61,829 nt of DNA from Desulfuromonadales bacterium. GTDB taxonomy: Bacteria; Desulfobacterota; Desulfuromonadia; Desulfuromonadales; Syntrophotaleaceae. The DNA lies in contig JABXKU010000020.1 in NCBI GenBank assembly GCA_013619105.1, forward strand, positions 1 through 61,829, read 5' to 3'. Below, piece by piece: positions 9,163-20,112 of this stretch. Position 1 is the first letter of the stretch; every line of letters starts with the position of its first letter. The notes under the pieces were generated by a model, which was not told where the DNA came from, did not search any database, and worked only from the letters and a program-made list of their open reading frames with translations. Position numbers and translations under genes: made by a program.

Positions 9163-9164
9163 TC

Positions 9165-9437
9165 TAACCGACAAGAACGGTAGTTTTGATAGCGGCACAG
9201 CCAGCGGGAGTCTTACCGTTGGCTATAAAGGCCAGTTTTGCAGCAAGCCGTACAGATACCCACCGTGAAAAACATCGCCGCAACCGGTGGTGTCAACGGC
9301 TTCACAGCAAATGCAGCCTGATAAAAGCTCTTGCCGTCCTGACACAAAGGGTGGCTACCTGCTTCACCATCGGTAACGGTCGCTGCCCGACCAAGGCAAT
9401 CGCTTGTTTGGCCACTAGGCTCTCGTTGGAAGCTGGC
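9165..9437 (-). pseudogene. Decayed PfkB-family (ribokinase-like) sugar kinase, C-terminal remnant
   Basis: Minus-strand translation in shifting frames recovers a PfkB-family C-terminus. NESLVAKQAIALVGQRP is followed, after a frameshift, by VTDGEAGSHPLCQDGKSF and QAAFAVK. A second one-base shift gives VDTTGCGDVFHGGYLYGLL, the hallmark PfkB catalytic signature (DTTGAGD), and then QNWPL and an in-frame TAG. After another shift TPAGCAAIKTTVLVG resembles the helix that follows in this family. At least three frame disruptions and the missing N-terminus make it a clear pseudogene. It starts right after the accA stop, and copy D of the palindromic element lies at its end. Confidence 0.8.
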
Positions 9438-10391
9438 TTATTCTTCGATAAAACTCATGGCCCGCAGCTTGGCATAGCGCTGCTCCTTCAATTCTTCGGG
9501 CGAAAGCTGTTTGAGTTCATCGAGATGCTTTTTGAGATATGCTTTTACCTGCTGCGCAGCAGCTACGTGGTCACTGTGAGCACCACCTAGCGGTTCGGGG
9601 ATTACATCATCGATGATACAACCGAGCTTATCAATGTCCCGAGCGGTCAACTTCAAGGCTTCGGCCGCCAGGTCGCCCTTGGTGCCATCCTTCCACAAGA
9701 TAGCGGCGCAACCTTCCGGAGAAATCACCGAATAGACCGAATATTCCATCATCAGCACGCGATTACCGACAGCAATAGCCAGCGCCCCTCCCGATCCGCC
9801 CTCACCGGTAACGGTAACGATAATAGGAACACTGAGGGCAGCCATATCACGCAGATTGCGGGCAATGGCTTCGGCCTGGCCCCGTTCTTCGGCACCGATG
9901 CCGGGAAAGGCCCCCGGCGTATCGACAAAGGTGAAGATCGGCAGGCCGAACTGCTCGGCCATCTTCATGACCCGCAGGGCCTTGCGATACCCCTCAGGAT
10001 TAGGCATGGCAAAATTGCGCCGCACCTTTTCCTTGGTGTCCCGCCCTTTCTGGTGGCCGATAATCGCGCAGGGCTCGCCGTCAAAACGAGCAAAACCACA
10101 GACCAGAGCGGGGTCGTCGCTATAGAGACGGTCACCGTGAACCTCGAACCAGTCGCTAAAGATATGCTCGACAAAATCAAGGGTAAAAGGACGGTTGACG
10201 TGACGGGCCAGCTGAGTCAGTTGCCAACGGTTGAGATTGGAAAAAATCTCCTTGCGCAGCTTTTTCGCCTTCTTCTCCAGCTTCTGAATGTCGGTAGAAA
10301 AATTGACTTGATCAGTGGAATAGTCGCGTAGTTCACATATCTTACGCTCCAGTTCAACCAAGGGTTTTTCGAAGTCAAGATAGAATTGCAT
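9438..10391 (-). CDS. accA: Acetyl-CoA carboxylase carboxyltransferase subunit alpha
   Basis: A 317-residue protein matching AccA over its full usual length. It begins [18 protein letters not shown] and contains [15 protein letters not shown]-type and [11 protein letters not shown] motifs, [12 protein letters not shown], the oxyanion-hole region [11 protein letters not shown], and [21 protein letters not shown]. With AccD it transfers carboxyl from carboxybiotin to acetyl-CoA in the first committed step of fatty acid synthesis. I chose ATG 10391 because CAGGAG lies 6 nt upstream; the frame extends 27 codons further. It is downstream of dnaE on the same strand, a common arrangement in proteobacteria. 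Confidence 0.96.
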   Translation of the reverse strand: MQFYLDFEKPLVELERKICELRDYSTDQVNFSTDIQKLEKKAKKLRKEIFSNLNRWQLTQLARHVNRPFTLDFVEHIFSDWFEVHGDRLYSDDPALVCGFARFDGEPCAIIGHQKGRDTKEKVRRNFAMPNPEGYRKALRVMKMAEQFGLPIFTFVDTPGAFPGIGAEERGQAEAIARNLRDMAALSVPIIVTVTGEGGSGGALAIAVGNRVLMMEYSVYSVISPEGCAAILWKDGTKGDLAAEALKLTARDIDKLGCIIDDVIPEPLGGAHSDHVAAAQQVKAYLKKHLDELKQLSPEELKEQRYAKLRAMSFIEE

Positions 10392-10543
10392 CAGCATCTC
10401 CTGACTGCCCCCCCTGTGGGATGGCAGATTCAAAATATAGCAGGCCATTGCTGGACGGCCTGGTAAGCCCATCGACAGGCAAAAGGAAGCGACCGGAACG
10501 GTCCGTGGCCAACCTTGAGCCAGCTTAACGGTTTAAGTAGAAA

Positions 10544-10571
10544 CTGAAAAGGCCGAAAAAGCACCTTTCAG
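10544..10571 (-). terminator. Weak hairpin after dnaE
   Basis: On the minus strand CTGAAAGG pairs with CCTTTTCAG (one bulge) and is followed by TTTCTAC. It lies 25 nt after the dnaE stop and before accA, so it could partly separate the two transcripts. The T-tract is poor. I see nothing else in the dnaE-accA gap (10392-10595). Confidence 0.35.
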
Positions 10572-10595
10572 CACATTTAAGTTAAAGACAATAAA

Positions 10596-13500
10596 CTATT
10601 CAAACGTTACCACATTGTAACCGAACAACCGATCGGCCTCTTCCATTATTTCATCGCTGGCAGCTACCAGAAGATCGTCGGGTAGCTTAAGTAGGGTTTC
10701 ACTGCGATTAGGAATAAGCAACCGCACCATAGCTCGGCATTTGCCGCGATGACGAGCCACAATATCCCGTAGCGCCCGCAACTGACCACTATCGAGGCCG
10801 GTGGTGTTGATACGAAAGTTGACTCGGGTGGTCTGCTGCAAATTGACATCCTGCAGGGCCACGATCTTCTGGGCCATGAGCTTGCAGGTTTCCTCGCCAA
10901 CATCTAGGGTGCCGGAAACCAGCAATGGAGCTTCGCCCCGCAACAGCTCCATTGATGCCTGGTAGACTTCGGGGAAGACCACCATTTCCACGAATCCACT
11001 CAGATCCTCCAGAGTGACAAATGCCATGCGGTCACCCTTTTTGGTCACTAGTTCCTTGAGCCCTGCGACGACGCCGCCGACCTGAACTTCCTCTTTGTCG
11101 GCCCGCTCCTGCAAGCCTGCGGTATCGCAACTGGCGAAGCGTTTCAGAGTGTCAGCATAACGGTCCAGGGGATGGCCGGTAATATAGAAGCCAAGGGCCT
11201 CTTTTTCGAAACCGAGTAGTACCTTTTCCGACCATTCCTCCATATTCGGCAGTTGGCCGTAGCCATTACCCCGTTGGGAAACAAGTTCTTCGGTGCCAAA
11301 TAGCGATTCCTGGCCGGCTGCCAGTTCTCGTTGGATTTTCTGCCCAACCTCCATGGAATCCTCCAGAACCTCCAGGTACTGGGCGCGTTTGCCACCGAGG
11401 GAGTCGAAGGCGCCGCATTTGATGAGCGCTTCGGCCACCTTTTTATTAACCTTGCGCAGGTCAGCTCGTTCACAGAAATCGTTATGGGTGGCAAAAGGTT
11501 GTTCCTTGCGGCCCGCCATAATTGCTTCAACGGCCGCGCCACCAACTCCTTTGACGGCACCGAGACCGAAGCGAATCGCTTTTCCGTGTACGGTAAATGT
11601 ACGGCTTGAGGCATTGATGTCCGGGGGGAGTACCTCGATACCCATGGACCGCACTTCATTGACATTCTTAATAATCTTGTCGGTGTTCTCCATGTCCTCG
11701 GTAAGCAGGGCGGCCATGAACTCCACCGGATAGTGAGTCTTAAGATAAGCAGTCTGGTAAGCAATCAGAGCGTAGGCAGCCGAGTGAGACTTGTTAAAAC
11801 CGTAGGCAGCGAACATCTCCATCAGGTCAAAGACCGCCTCGGCCTTCTTGAGATCGAGCTTGTTCTCCTTGGCGCCAGCCATGAAAAGGTCTTTCTGCTT
11901 GGCCATCTCCTCGGGCTTCTTCTTGCCCATGGCCCGGCGCAGCAGGTCGGCGGCGCCGAGACTAAAATTGGCCAGCACCTGGCCGATAAGCATTACCTGT
12001 TCCTGATAGACAATGACCCCGTAGGTGTCCTTGAGGATCGGCTCAAGTTGCGGAAAGTCGTAAGTGACTTCCTTCTTGCCGTGTTTACGTAGAATGAAAT
12101 CATCGACCATGCCCGAACCGAGGGGACCGGGCCGATAGAGGGCGCAGGCGGCGATGACGTCTTCAAAGCAGCTTGGTTTAAGTTTAACCAGCATATCTTT
12201 GATACCCGACGACTCGAGCTGAAAGACGCCGGTGGTATTTCCAGCAGACATCAGGCGATAGGTCTCGGCGTCGTCATCGCGGATCAGCTTAAGGTCAAAA
12301 GCAGGGTCCTTCCCCGCATGAATCAGGCGCACCGCGTTTGCGATAACGGTCAGGGTCTTAAGACCGAGAAAGTCGAACTTAACCAGACCGATCTGTTCGA
12401 CATACTTCATGGTGAACTGGGTCACCTGGGCGCCCGACTTGGGCTCGGTATACAGGGGCAGATATTCGGGCAGGGGATTAGGCGTCACCACTACCCCTGC
12501 GGCATGGGTTGAGGCGTGGCGGGTCAGACCTTCGAGGGCCAGAGCCACTTCGAGAAGTTTGGCCACTTGCGGTTCTTTGTTGGCCAGTTCCTTAAGTTTA
12601 GGCTCCTGCGCCAAAGCCTCCTTCAGAGTGATATTCAGAATTGCCGGCACCAACTTGGCAATCTTATCTACCTCGCCGTAGGGCATATTCAGAGCCCGGC
12701 CAACATCGCGCACCACTCCCTTGGCCATCATGGTGCCAAAGGTGATGATTTGGGCGACGTTGGCCTCGCCGTACTTCTTCCTCACATAATCGATAACCTC
12801 TTCGCGGCCATATATGCAGAAGTCGACGTCAATATCAGGCATCGACACCCGTTCCGGGTTGAGGAACCGCTCAAAGAGCAGGTTATAGGGCATGGGGTCA
12901 ATATCGGTGATGCGAATGGAATAGGCCACCAAGCTACCAGCAGCGCTGCCACGGCCAGGTCCCACAGGAATTCCGTTATTCTTGGCCCAATTGATGAAAT
13001 CGGCAACGATAAGAAAATAACCAGGGAAACCCATGGAGCGGACAGTTTCCAACTCAATTTCAAGGCGGGCGCGATAGTCCTTTTCTTGCTCGGCAGAAAA
13101 GTCAGGACATCTCCGCCGAATCTCTACCAGACGTTCATTAAGACCCTTGCGGGAATCTTCGGCCAACACTTCATCGAGGGTCTGTTCCTCGGGTTTTTCG
13201 TATTGAGGAAAGTGGTAGGTGTTGAAATCGAATTCAATATTGCAGCGGTCGGCAATAGCCAAAGTGTTGCTCAGAGCCTCGGGCACCTCTTTGAACAACG
13301 CTGCCATTTCCTCAGGCGACTTGACGTAGAATTCTTCGTTTGGAAACCGCATCCGGTTCGGGTCGTCCATGGTCTTGCCAGTCTGAATGGACAGCAATAC
13401 CTCATGGGCGTAGGCGTCTTCTCGGGTCAGATAGTGGCAGTCGTTGGTTGCCACCAACGGCAGGCTAAGTTCCTTGGAAAGCTGAATAAGCCCCTTGTTA

Positions 13501-14069
13501 GCCACATCCTGCACAGTAAGAAAGTTTTCTTGCAACTCGAGATAGAGCCGGTCACCATCGAAGATTCGGGCCATTTCCTCGGTGCGGCGCTTGGCATCGG
13601 CCATCTTGCCTTGATTGATCAGGGACGGAATCTCGCCGCCAAGACAGGCGGTCATGGCGATGAGTCCTTCGTTGTGCTCGGCCAAGAGCTGCCAGTCGAT
13701 ACGGGGCTTGTAGTAGAACCCCTCACGGTAAGCTGCAGACACCAAGTGGCAGAGATTACGGTAGCCAGTCAGGTTCTGGCACAGCAGCATAAAGTGATGG
13801 GAGGCTTCGGAGGGTCCACGGGCGCTGGTCTTGTCAAACCGGGAACCGGGCGCTATATAGACCTCGCAACCGATAATAGGTTTAATCCCTGCAGCTTTGG
13901 CCTTACTGTAAAACTCCACAGCGCCAAACATGTTGCCGTGATCGGTCACCGCCAAGGCTGGCATCTGGCAGGCCACGGCGCGCTTGACCAGGTCGCCGAT
14001 CTTAATGGCGCCATCAAGCAAACTATATTGACTATGAAGATGTAAATGTACGAAACCTGGAGGGGTCAT
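10596..14069 (-). CDS. dnaE: DNA polymerase III alpha subunit
   Basis: A 1157-residue replicative polymerase subunit. The N-terminal PHP domain (FVHLHLHSQYSLLDGAIKI) is followed by the polymerase core with PVGPGRGSAAGSLVAY and the catalytic acidic motif MPDIDVDFC near residue 405, then fingers and helix-hairpin-helix regions (GFNKSHSAAYALIAYQTAY) and a C-terminal OB-fold. Length and motif order are those of the DnaE1 type without a proofreading exonuclease domain. The start at ATG 14069 has no strong Shine-Dalgarno sequence; a TTG at 14084 is in frame but less likely. Copy A of the palindromic element lies 59 bp upstream. Confidence 0.97.
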   Translation of the reverse strand: MTPPGFVHLHLHSQYSLLDGAIKIGDLVKRAVACQMPALAVTDHGNMFGAVEFYSKAKAAGIKPIIGCEVYIAPGSRFDKTSARGPSEASHHFMLLCQNLTGYRNLCHLVSAAYREGFYYKPRIDWQLLAEHNEGLIAMTACLGGEIPSLINQGKMADAKRRTEEMARIFDGDRLYLELQENFLTVQDVANKGLIQLSKELSLPLVATNDCHYLTREDAYAHEVLLSIQTGKTMDDPNRMRFPNEEFYVKSPEEMAALFKEVPEALSNTLAIADRCNIEFDFNTYHFPQYEKPEEQTLDEVLAEDSRKGLNERLVEIRRRCPDFSAEQEKDYRARLEIELETVRSMGFPGYFLIVADFINWAKNNGIPVGPGRGSAAGSLVAYSIRITDIDPMPYNLLFERFLNPERVSMPDIDVDFCIYGREEVIDYVRKKYGEANVAQIITFGTMMAKGVVRDVGRALNMPYGEVDKIAKLVPAILNITLKEALAQEPKLKELANKEPQVAKLLEVALALEGLTRHASTHAAGVVVTPNPLPEYLPLYTEPKSGAQVTQFTMKYVEQIGLVKFDFLGLKTLTVIANAVRLIHAGKDPAFDLKLIRDDDAETYRLMSAGNTTGVFQLESSGIKDMLVKLKPSCFEDVIAACALYRPGPLGSGMVDDFILRKHGKKEVTYDFPQLEPILKDTYGVIVYQEQVMLIGQVLANFSLGAADLLRRAMGKKKPEEMAKQKDLFMAGAKENKLDLKKAEAVFDLMEMFAAYGFNKSHSAAYALIAYQTAYLKTHYPVEFMAALLTEDMENTDKIIKNVNEVRSMGIEVLPPDINASSRTFTVHGKAIRFGLGAVKGVGGAAVEAIMAGRKEQPFATHNDFCERADLRKVNKKVAEALIKCGAFDSLGGKRAQYLEVLEDSMEVGQKIQRELAAGQESLFGTEELVSQRGNGYGQLPNMEEWSEKVLLGFEKEALGFYITGHPLDRYADTLKRFASCDTAGLQERADKEEVQVGGVVAGLKELVTKKGDRMAFVTLEDLSGFVEMVVFPEVYQASMELLRGEAPLLVSGTLDVGEETCKLMAQKIVALQDVNLQQTTRVNFRINTTGLDSGQLRALRDIVARHRGKCRAMVRLLIPNRSETLLKLPDDLLVAASDEIMEEADRLFGYNVVTFE

Positions 14070-14127
14070 TAATATGTCCAGCAAAGTGTGACAAAAGAAC
14101 GGTCCGCTAGCGGTAACCGAGATTAAC

Positions 14128-14306
14128 TAGTTTTCATCCAGAAACAGCCCTTTCCCCCAATCTCGGCGTCAATCCGCGCCCTTGCGTGTGCGGCGTAAAC
14201 AGCTACGCCTCCGCGCAAGCGCTTGATTTCCTTGACCTTGGAGAAAAGTGTTCGTTTCCCATTTGAAAACTGCGCTGTGTCCATCCAGAGTTCACGGATG
14301 GACACT
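14128..14306 (+). repeat. Full-length copy (A) of the dispersed palindromic intergenic element
   Basis: A 179-bp element with imperfect terminal inverted repeats: TAGTTTTCATCC at the left, and TAGTGTCCATCC read inward from the right. Inside are an outer arm pair (GTTTTCATCCAGAAAC with GTTTCCCATTTGAAAAC), an internal hairpin at 14181-14217 (CTTGCGTGTGCGGCGTA, loop AACAGC, TACGCCTCCGCGCAAG) and a terminal hairpin (GTGTCCATCC...GGATGGACAC). It matches 61682-61829 almost base for base over the shared part. It carries no ORF and lies between maf and dnaE. Confidence 0.85.
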
Positions 14307-14564
14307 AACTAAGAAAACCGATATCGGCAGACGCATAAGCGCGACGATGACCGGCTCAGAAATCGGTCGACAACTTTACCACCGACTGTGATTGAGGGTC
14401 AACCGCCAGCGAAGCATGACAAGTGCCTGCAAAACCTTTGATTTGGTCCGCGAAGCAACAGTGCTTTTGCCAACAGTCTTTTCTGAAGTATGGGCAGGAA
14501 TGGGTTTTCCCTCGCAGCCCCTGCCCGCCCCTGGGGAAACTGTATTGCGCAAAACACCGGCTGT
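14307..14564. other. Intergenic region without a recognisable gene
   Basis: 258 bp between repeat copy A and the maf stop. A minus-strand frame runs through part of it (14399-14608) but overlaps the maf 3' end in another frame and looks like no family I know. A short GC-rich palindromic stretch (GCAGCCCCTGCCCGCCCCTGG) lies near 14515. I see no terminator with a T-tract, and the stretch may be decayed sequence. Confidence 0.4.
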
Positions 14565-15149
14565 TTAAACAAGCACCCGGACGCCAAAATGGGCAAGAAA
14601 ATCGACAACCTTAATCAGCGGCAAGCCGATCAGTGTTGTGTAATCATCCCCGGCCATTCGCTCCATGAGGCTGATACCAAGCCCCTCAACTTTAAAAGAG
14701 CCTGCGCAATCAAAGGGTTGCTCCCGCTCAAGATAGACTTGGATCTGCTCGGAGGAAAGCTTGCGCAGGGTTACAGAATAGCAGTCGTAATCAGTCAATG
14801 ACTCGTCGTTGGCGGCATCATAGATACTGATTCCGGTGTAAAAGGTGTGGGTCTTACCGACCATCTCCCGAAGTTGGGCTGCGGCCTGCGACAGCCCGCC
14901 AGGCTTGCCGTGGATATGTCCACCGGGCCCGACAAAAACCTGATCTGCACCAAGGATCAAAGCATCGGGATACTTCTCTGCTAGGCTTCTGGCTTTATGA
15001 GCGGCAAGATGCTTGACCAACAATTCGGGAGCCACCTGCTGGTCGATCTTCTCTTCATAGAGGGGCGGCGCCATATGAAAGGGGATCCCCAACTGCCGCA
15101 AAAGTTGCAGCCGATAGGGGCTGGTTGAGGCTAGCACCACCGTTCTCAT
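14565..15149 (-). CDS. maf: Maf-family nucleotide pyrophosphatase (YceF type)
   Basis: A 194-residue Maf/HAM1-fold house-cleaning pyrophosphatase. Motifs are VVLASTSPYRLQLLRQL (phosphate-binding start), a KARSLAEKYPDALILGADQV segment containing the conserved Asp, HGKPGG, and THTFYTGISIYD. The C-terminal part (CAGSFKVEGLGISLMERM, then TTLIGLPLIKV) resembles the E. coli YceF subfamily, which hydrolyses 7-methyl-GTP, more than the YhdE dTTP/UTP type. The subfamily call is by motif resemblance only. It is preceded by AGGAAAACGAGCT. Confidence 0.9.
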   Translation of the reverse strand: MRTVVLASTSPYRLQLLRQLGIPFHMAPPLYEEKIDQQVAPELLVKHLAAHKARSLAEKYPDALILGADQVFVGPGGHIHGKPGGLSQAAAQLREMVGKTHTFYTGISIYDAANDESLTDYDCYSVTLRKLSSEQIQVYLEREQPFDCAGSFKVEGLGISLMERMAGDDYTTLIGLPLIKVVDFLAHFGVRVLV

Positions 15150-15238
15150 AGCTCGTTTTCCTTTCCGTTCAAATCAGATCATTCTACCTGCAGACGGTCG
15201 GGAAAAGCAACGATAACCAACTCCATTATCGAATGGCC

Positions 15239-15631
15239 TCAGGCCACTGCAGCCCAGCAAGGTTCACCGGATCCGATTAGGCCATGACTAGACTCTAGAG
15301 CATAATGCGGAAACGTCTGTTCGGCACCCGATGCCCGATTAAAGGTCCGCCCTGTGTCGGTACAGGCAAGGGCCTGATAAAGAGCGGCGCATATCTGGTC
15401 ACGGTCTACCCGGTTGAAAAAATCCTTCAGCGCCAAGCGATTAAACCATTCATCGGCAAAAGTAATGCCTTGATGGGCCCCGATTTCCACTGCGACCTCC
15501 CCTTCATACCAACCATCTCCAAGAATACCGGAAATAACCCAGGTTGATGCTTCCAAAGAGCTCAGTTCTTGATGATGAATTATAAAGTAGGGGCTAGCGG
15601 CCACTTCCTGCTCGAGCTGCAAAACGATCAT
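15239..15631 (-). CDS. Hypothetical protein
   Basis: A 130-residue ORF starting MIVLQLEQEVAASPYFIIHH, with a good ribosome binding site (AAAGGAGTCGTATC-ATG). The sequence is evenly mixed, with no signal peptide, membrane segment or motif that I recognise. It contains an acidic middle (GWYEGEVAVEIGAHQG) and an Arg/Asp-containing helix (FFNRVDRDQICAALYQAL). It lies in a minus-strand run between the WYL regulator and maf with about 90 bp on each side. Coding status rests on the ribosome binding site and amino-acid composition. Confidence 0.6.
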   Translation of the reverse strand: MIVLQLEQEVAASPYFIIHHQELSSLEASTWVISGILGDGWYEGEVAVEIGAHQGITFADEWFNRLALKDFFNRVDRDQICAALYQALACTDTGRTFNRASGAEQTFPHYALESSHGLIGSGEPCWAAVA

Positions 15632-15707
15632 GATACGACTCCTTTGCTGAGGGTTGCCTTCAGCAAGAAGTCTAGGACCAGCGCATGACAGAATATGTCA
15701 CAAGTCT

Positions 15708-16745
15708 TCAGTCGGCAGAATGTTCATTGGCGAGGGCCTGTCGCAGTCCACAAAGAAAGGTGTCGCGCAACGAGGCAGGTTCAAGCACTTCAACATGGGG
15801 CAAAAAGGAATAGATCCATGACAAGATCTCTTTCTCTCCACCGACATGCAGAGTCAGAATCAGGGCACCATCGGCCTGCTCCTCAATTTCTTGGCTGCTA
15901 TGCCAAAGGCGCTCCCGCACCAGATGGGCTACGGCAACGTGGAATCTCACCCGAATCAAGAGCGGATCCTCGGCCACCAAGCCAAAGGCGTCACCGATCA
16001 GATGCTCGATAGAAAAATCTTCCGGCAGTTCAAAACGCTCCTCACCGACGGATACCGTCTCGATACGATCGACCAGAAACAGCCGTAGATCTTGGCGGTT
16101 GTGCGCATAACCGCCCAGGTAAAGGGAATCTTTGTAAAACAGCAGCGTGTAGGGATCGAAGGGGTAATCAGCGGCGGCGCGCTGGGCGGGAGCATAGCGA
16201 ATGGTGCAACGCAGCTGAAACAGCAGCGCCCTGCGTAATTCCTCAAGCACCTGGCGTTTGCCGCTGTAATCCCGCAGGCCTTGAAACCGTGGAGTCACCG
16301 CCTCGGCCAGGCGCTCCAAATGAGCTACACTGCGAGGTGGCAAGTTGGCACGAATTCGACCGAAAACGGCGTCGAGATCATCCTGAAAAGGGGTACCCTG
16401 CAAAAAGGCCAGCTGCCCACGACATAGAAACAGGGTCATCAACTCGGGCAGGGAAAAAATAATGGGGGGGATTTTGCTGAAACCGGTGAGAAAAGAATAG
16501 AGCACGCAGCCATCGCCGCCGGCTTCCTTGATCAAGGGATAGCCGGCTTCTTCGATAGCCTGCAAGTCGCGATAGACGGTACGACGAGTAACCTCGCACT
16601 CCTCCGCCAATTCCGCCACGGTGGCTCCGTGGCGGGCTTCAAGTAAGCGGATAAGGTCGTGCAGCCGGGCCGCCTGACTGTATTTCTTGGCGGGCTTGCC
16701 CGGCCCTTTGCGGTCGCTATACTTGCCGGTCTTGCCGGAAACCAC
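15708..16745 (-). CDS. HTH-WYL domain transcriptional regulator
   Basis: A 345-residue protein. After a basic N-terminal tail (SGKTGKYSDRKGPGKPAKK) comes a DeoR/HTH_11-type helix-turn-helix (about 25-85: LHDLIRLLEARHGATVAELA, then VTRRTVYRDLQAIEEAGYP), and then a WYL-type ligand-sensing domain with PYTLLFYKDSLYLGGYAHNR and a C-terminal WCX extension. WYL regulators often sense nucleic-acid or nucleotide ligands; the target here is unknown. The assigned start is GTG 16745, only 6 nt after the guaA stop, so co-transcription with guaA is likely. A start further inside, nearer the HTH, cannot be excluded. Confidence 0.88.
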   Translation of the reverse strand: MVSGKTGKYSDRKGPGKPAKKYSQAARLHDLIRLLEARHGATVAELAEECEVTRRTVYRDLQAIEEAGYPLIKEAGGDGCVLYSFLTGFSKIPPIIFSLPELMTLFLCRGQLAFLQGTPFQDDLDAVFGRIRANLPPRSVAHLERLAEAVTPRFQGLRDYSGKRQVLEELRRALLFQLRCTIRYAPAQRAAADYPFDPYTLLFYKDSLYLGGYAHNRQDLRLFLVDRIETVSVGEERFELPEDFSIEHLIGDAFGLVAEDPLLIRVRFHVAVAHLVRERLWHSSQEIEEQADGALILTLHVGGEKEILSWIYSFLPHVEVLEPASLRDTFLCGLRQALANEHSAD

Positions 16746-16751
16746 CGTCTG

Positions 16752-18314
16752 TTATTCCCACTCGATAGTCGCCGGCGGCTTGCTGGAAATATCGTAAACC
16801 ACCCGATTGATTCCCTTGACCTCGTTGATGATACGACCACTAATATGGGCCATCTCGGCATAGGGTAGCGGATACCAGCCGGCGGTCATGAAATCTTTGG
16901 TCTCTACTGCCCGCAGGGAAACAACGTATTCGTAGGTACGGCCGTCCCCCATGACGCCAACGCTCTTAACCGGCAGAAAGACAGCAAAGGCCTGGCTAAT
17001 CTTGTGGTAGTGACCGGTGCGATAGAGTTCTTCAATATAGATAGCATCCGCCCGGCGCAGAATATCGGCGTATTCCTTTTTGACCTCACCAAGAATGCGT
17101 ACCCCGAGGCCCGGCCCTGGAAAAGGATGGCGCCAAACCATGGCATGGGGCAGGCCCATCTCTTCGCCAACAGCCCGCACCTCGTCCTTGAACAGTTCAC
17201 GCAGCGGCTCGAGAAGAGACAGTTTCATGTAATCGGGCAGACCACCAACATTGTGGTGACTTTTAATGTTTTGCGCCTTGCCGGTCTTGGCTCCCGCCGA
17301 CTCGATGACATCGGGGTAGATGGTGCCTTGGGCCAGCCACTTAGCATCGCTGAGTTTAGCCGCTTCTTCCTCGAAGATATCGACAAACAGGCCGCCAATA
17401 ATTTTACGTTTTTTCTCTGGATCACTAACTCCTGCCAAACCATCGAGAAAGCGCTGTTCGGCATCGACCCGAATGACATGAACACCCATATTCTCGGCAA
17501 AGGTATCCATGACCTGGTCGCCTTCACCCAATCGCAACAGGCCGTTGTCGACAAACACACAGGTCAGTTGATCTCCGATGGCACGTTGAATTAGGGTTGC
17601 CGCCACCGATGAATCAACACCACCGGAGAGACCGAGGATCACCCGGTCGCTGCCGACCTGCTGGCGAATGCGAACCACTGCATCCTCAATAATCTGCCCA
17701 GGAGTCCACTGTCCACCGCAACCACATATATGCCGCACAAAGCGGTCGACGAGCTGTTCGCCGCGGGGGGTATGGTTCACCTCGGGATGAAACTGCACGC
17801 CATACAGGTTAAGCGCGACATTCTGAATGGCGCAAACCGGGGCGTTGGCAGTACCAGCCACCACTTCAAAGCCCTTCGGTACCCGTTCAACGTGATCCCC
17901 ATGGCTCATCCACACAGGACTTTTTCCCTCAATGAAAAACCCATCGAACAAAGGTCCGGGTTTCCCCTGAGACTGAAGTTCGGCATGGCCGTATTCGCGT
18001 TTGCCAGCAGGCACCACCTCACCGTCAAAATGGCAACTCATCAACTGCATACCGTAACAGATGCCGAGAACCGGCACGCCTAGTTCAAAGAGCTCCTCAA
18101 CAATGGCTGGAGCGCCCTCATCGTAAGCGGACTTTGGTCCACCGGAGAGGATGATCCCCTTGGGAGCAAACGCCTTAATTTCAGCGAGGGTCATGTCAAA
18201 AGGGTGCAATTCGCAATATACGTGAGCTTCGCGCACTCGGCGGGCAATAAGCTGAGTGTACTGGGAACCGAAATCGAGGATAAGAATCTTTTCGCTATGG
18301 ATATCCTGGGACAT
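16752..18314 (-). CDS. guaA: GMP synthase (glutamine-hydrolysing)
   Basis: A 520-residue protein converting XMP to GMP with ATP and glutamine. The N-terminal class-I glutamine amidotransferase domain has its nucleophile Cys86 in [11 protein letters not shown] and the His/Glu pair in [11 protein letters not shown]. It is followed by an ATP-pyrophosphatase domain with the P-loop [15 protein letters not shown] and a C-terminal dimerisation domain ending in PPATIEWE. Length is normal. It is downstream of guaB on the same strand, separated by a 214-bp gap that holds a large hairpin, so the two genes form the usual GMP branch pair. Confidence 0.97.
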   Translation of the reverse strand: MSQDIHSEKILILDFGSQYTQLIARRVREAHVYCELHPFDMTLAEIKAFAPKGIILSGGPKSAYDEGAPAIVEELFELGVPVLGICYGMQLMSCHFDGEVVPAGKREYGHAELQSQGKPGPLFDGFFIEGKSPVWMSHGDHVERVPKGFEVVAGTANAPVCAIQNVALNLYGVQFHPEVNHTPRGEQLVDRFVRHICGCGGQWTPGQIIEDAVVRIRQQVGSDRVILGLSGGVDSSVAATLIQRAIGDQLTCVFVDNGLLRLGEGDQVMDTFAENMGVHVIRVDAEQRFLDGLAGVSDPEKKRKIIGGLFVDIFEEEAAKLSDAKWLAQGTIYPDVIESAGAKTGKAQNIKSHHNVGGLPDYMKLSLLEPLRELFKDEVRAVGEEMGLPHAMVWRHPFPGPGLGVRILGEVKKEYADILRRADAIYIEELYRTGHYHKISQAFAVFLPVKSVGVMGDGRTYEYVVSLRAVETKDFMTAGWYPLPYAEMAHISGRIINEVKGINRVVYDISSKPPATIEWE

Positions 18315-18437
18315 GCGCTCTCCGTCTGGCAGCAGGTATGGCTTTTAGAGCCTCAGATGGGCATCTTATCTATAATGTCTCGAAAAAGATAATGGCTAGA
18401 CTTAATGGCTAAGCAAAAATTCCGCTCTACAAGGCTT

Positions 18438-18494
18438 GGTGTTTTTTCAGGGACGAAGGCATACATGAGTATGTCGATGTCCTGAAAAAACGCC
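18438..18494 (-). repeat. Long imperfect hairpin between guaB and guaA
   Basis: A 14-bp stem (GGTGTTTTTTCAGG at 18438-18451 with CCTGAAAAAACGCC at 18481-18494, one G-U pair) encloses a second palindrome (GGCATAC-ATGA-GTATGTC). On the minus strand the arm starts GGCGTTTTTTCAGG, right after guaB, so it may act as a terminator or as a processing hairpin between guaB and guaA. From memory it resembles intergenic repeats of Desulfuromonadales genomes; only one copy is in this window. Confidence 0.6.
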
Positions 18495-18528
18495 GTGACG
18501 CAGTAAAATGGACTTTTTGCGACGCCAT

Positions 18529-20068
<1,540 letters not shown>

Positions 20069-20112
20069 GCCAAAAAACGGGCCCGACAGATCATAAATTT
20101 AGGCGACGGAAA

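Noticed and set aside
12516-14045. 509-codon plus-strand open frame opposite dnaE
   Set aside because: A complete shadow of dnaE on the opposite strand; composition and lack of motifs show it is not a gene.
14399-14608. Minus-strand 69-codon frame after maf
   Set aside because: Overlaps the maf 3' end in another frame, has no ribosome binding site and resembles no family.
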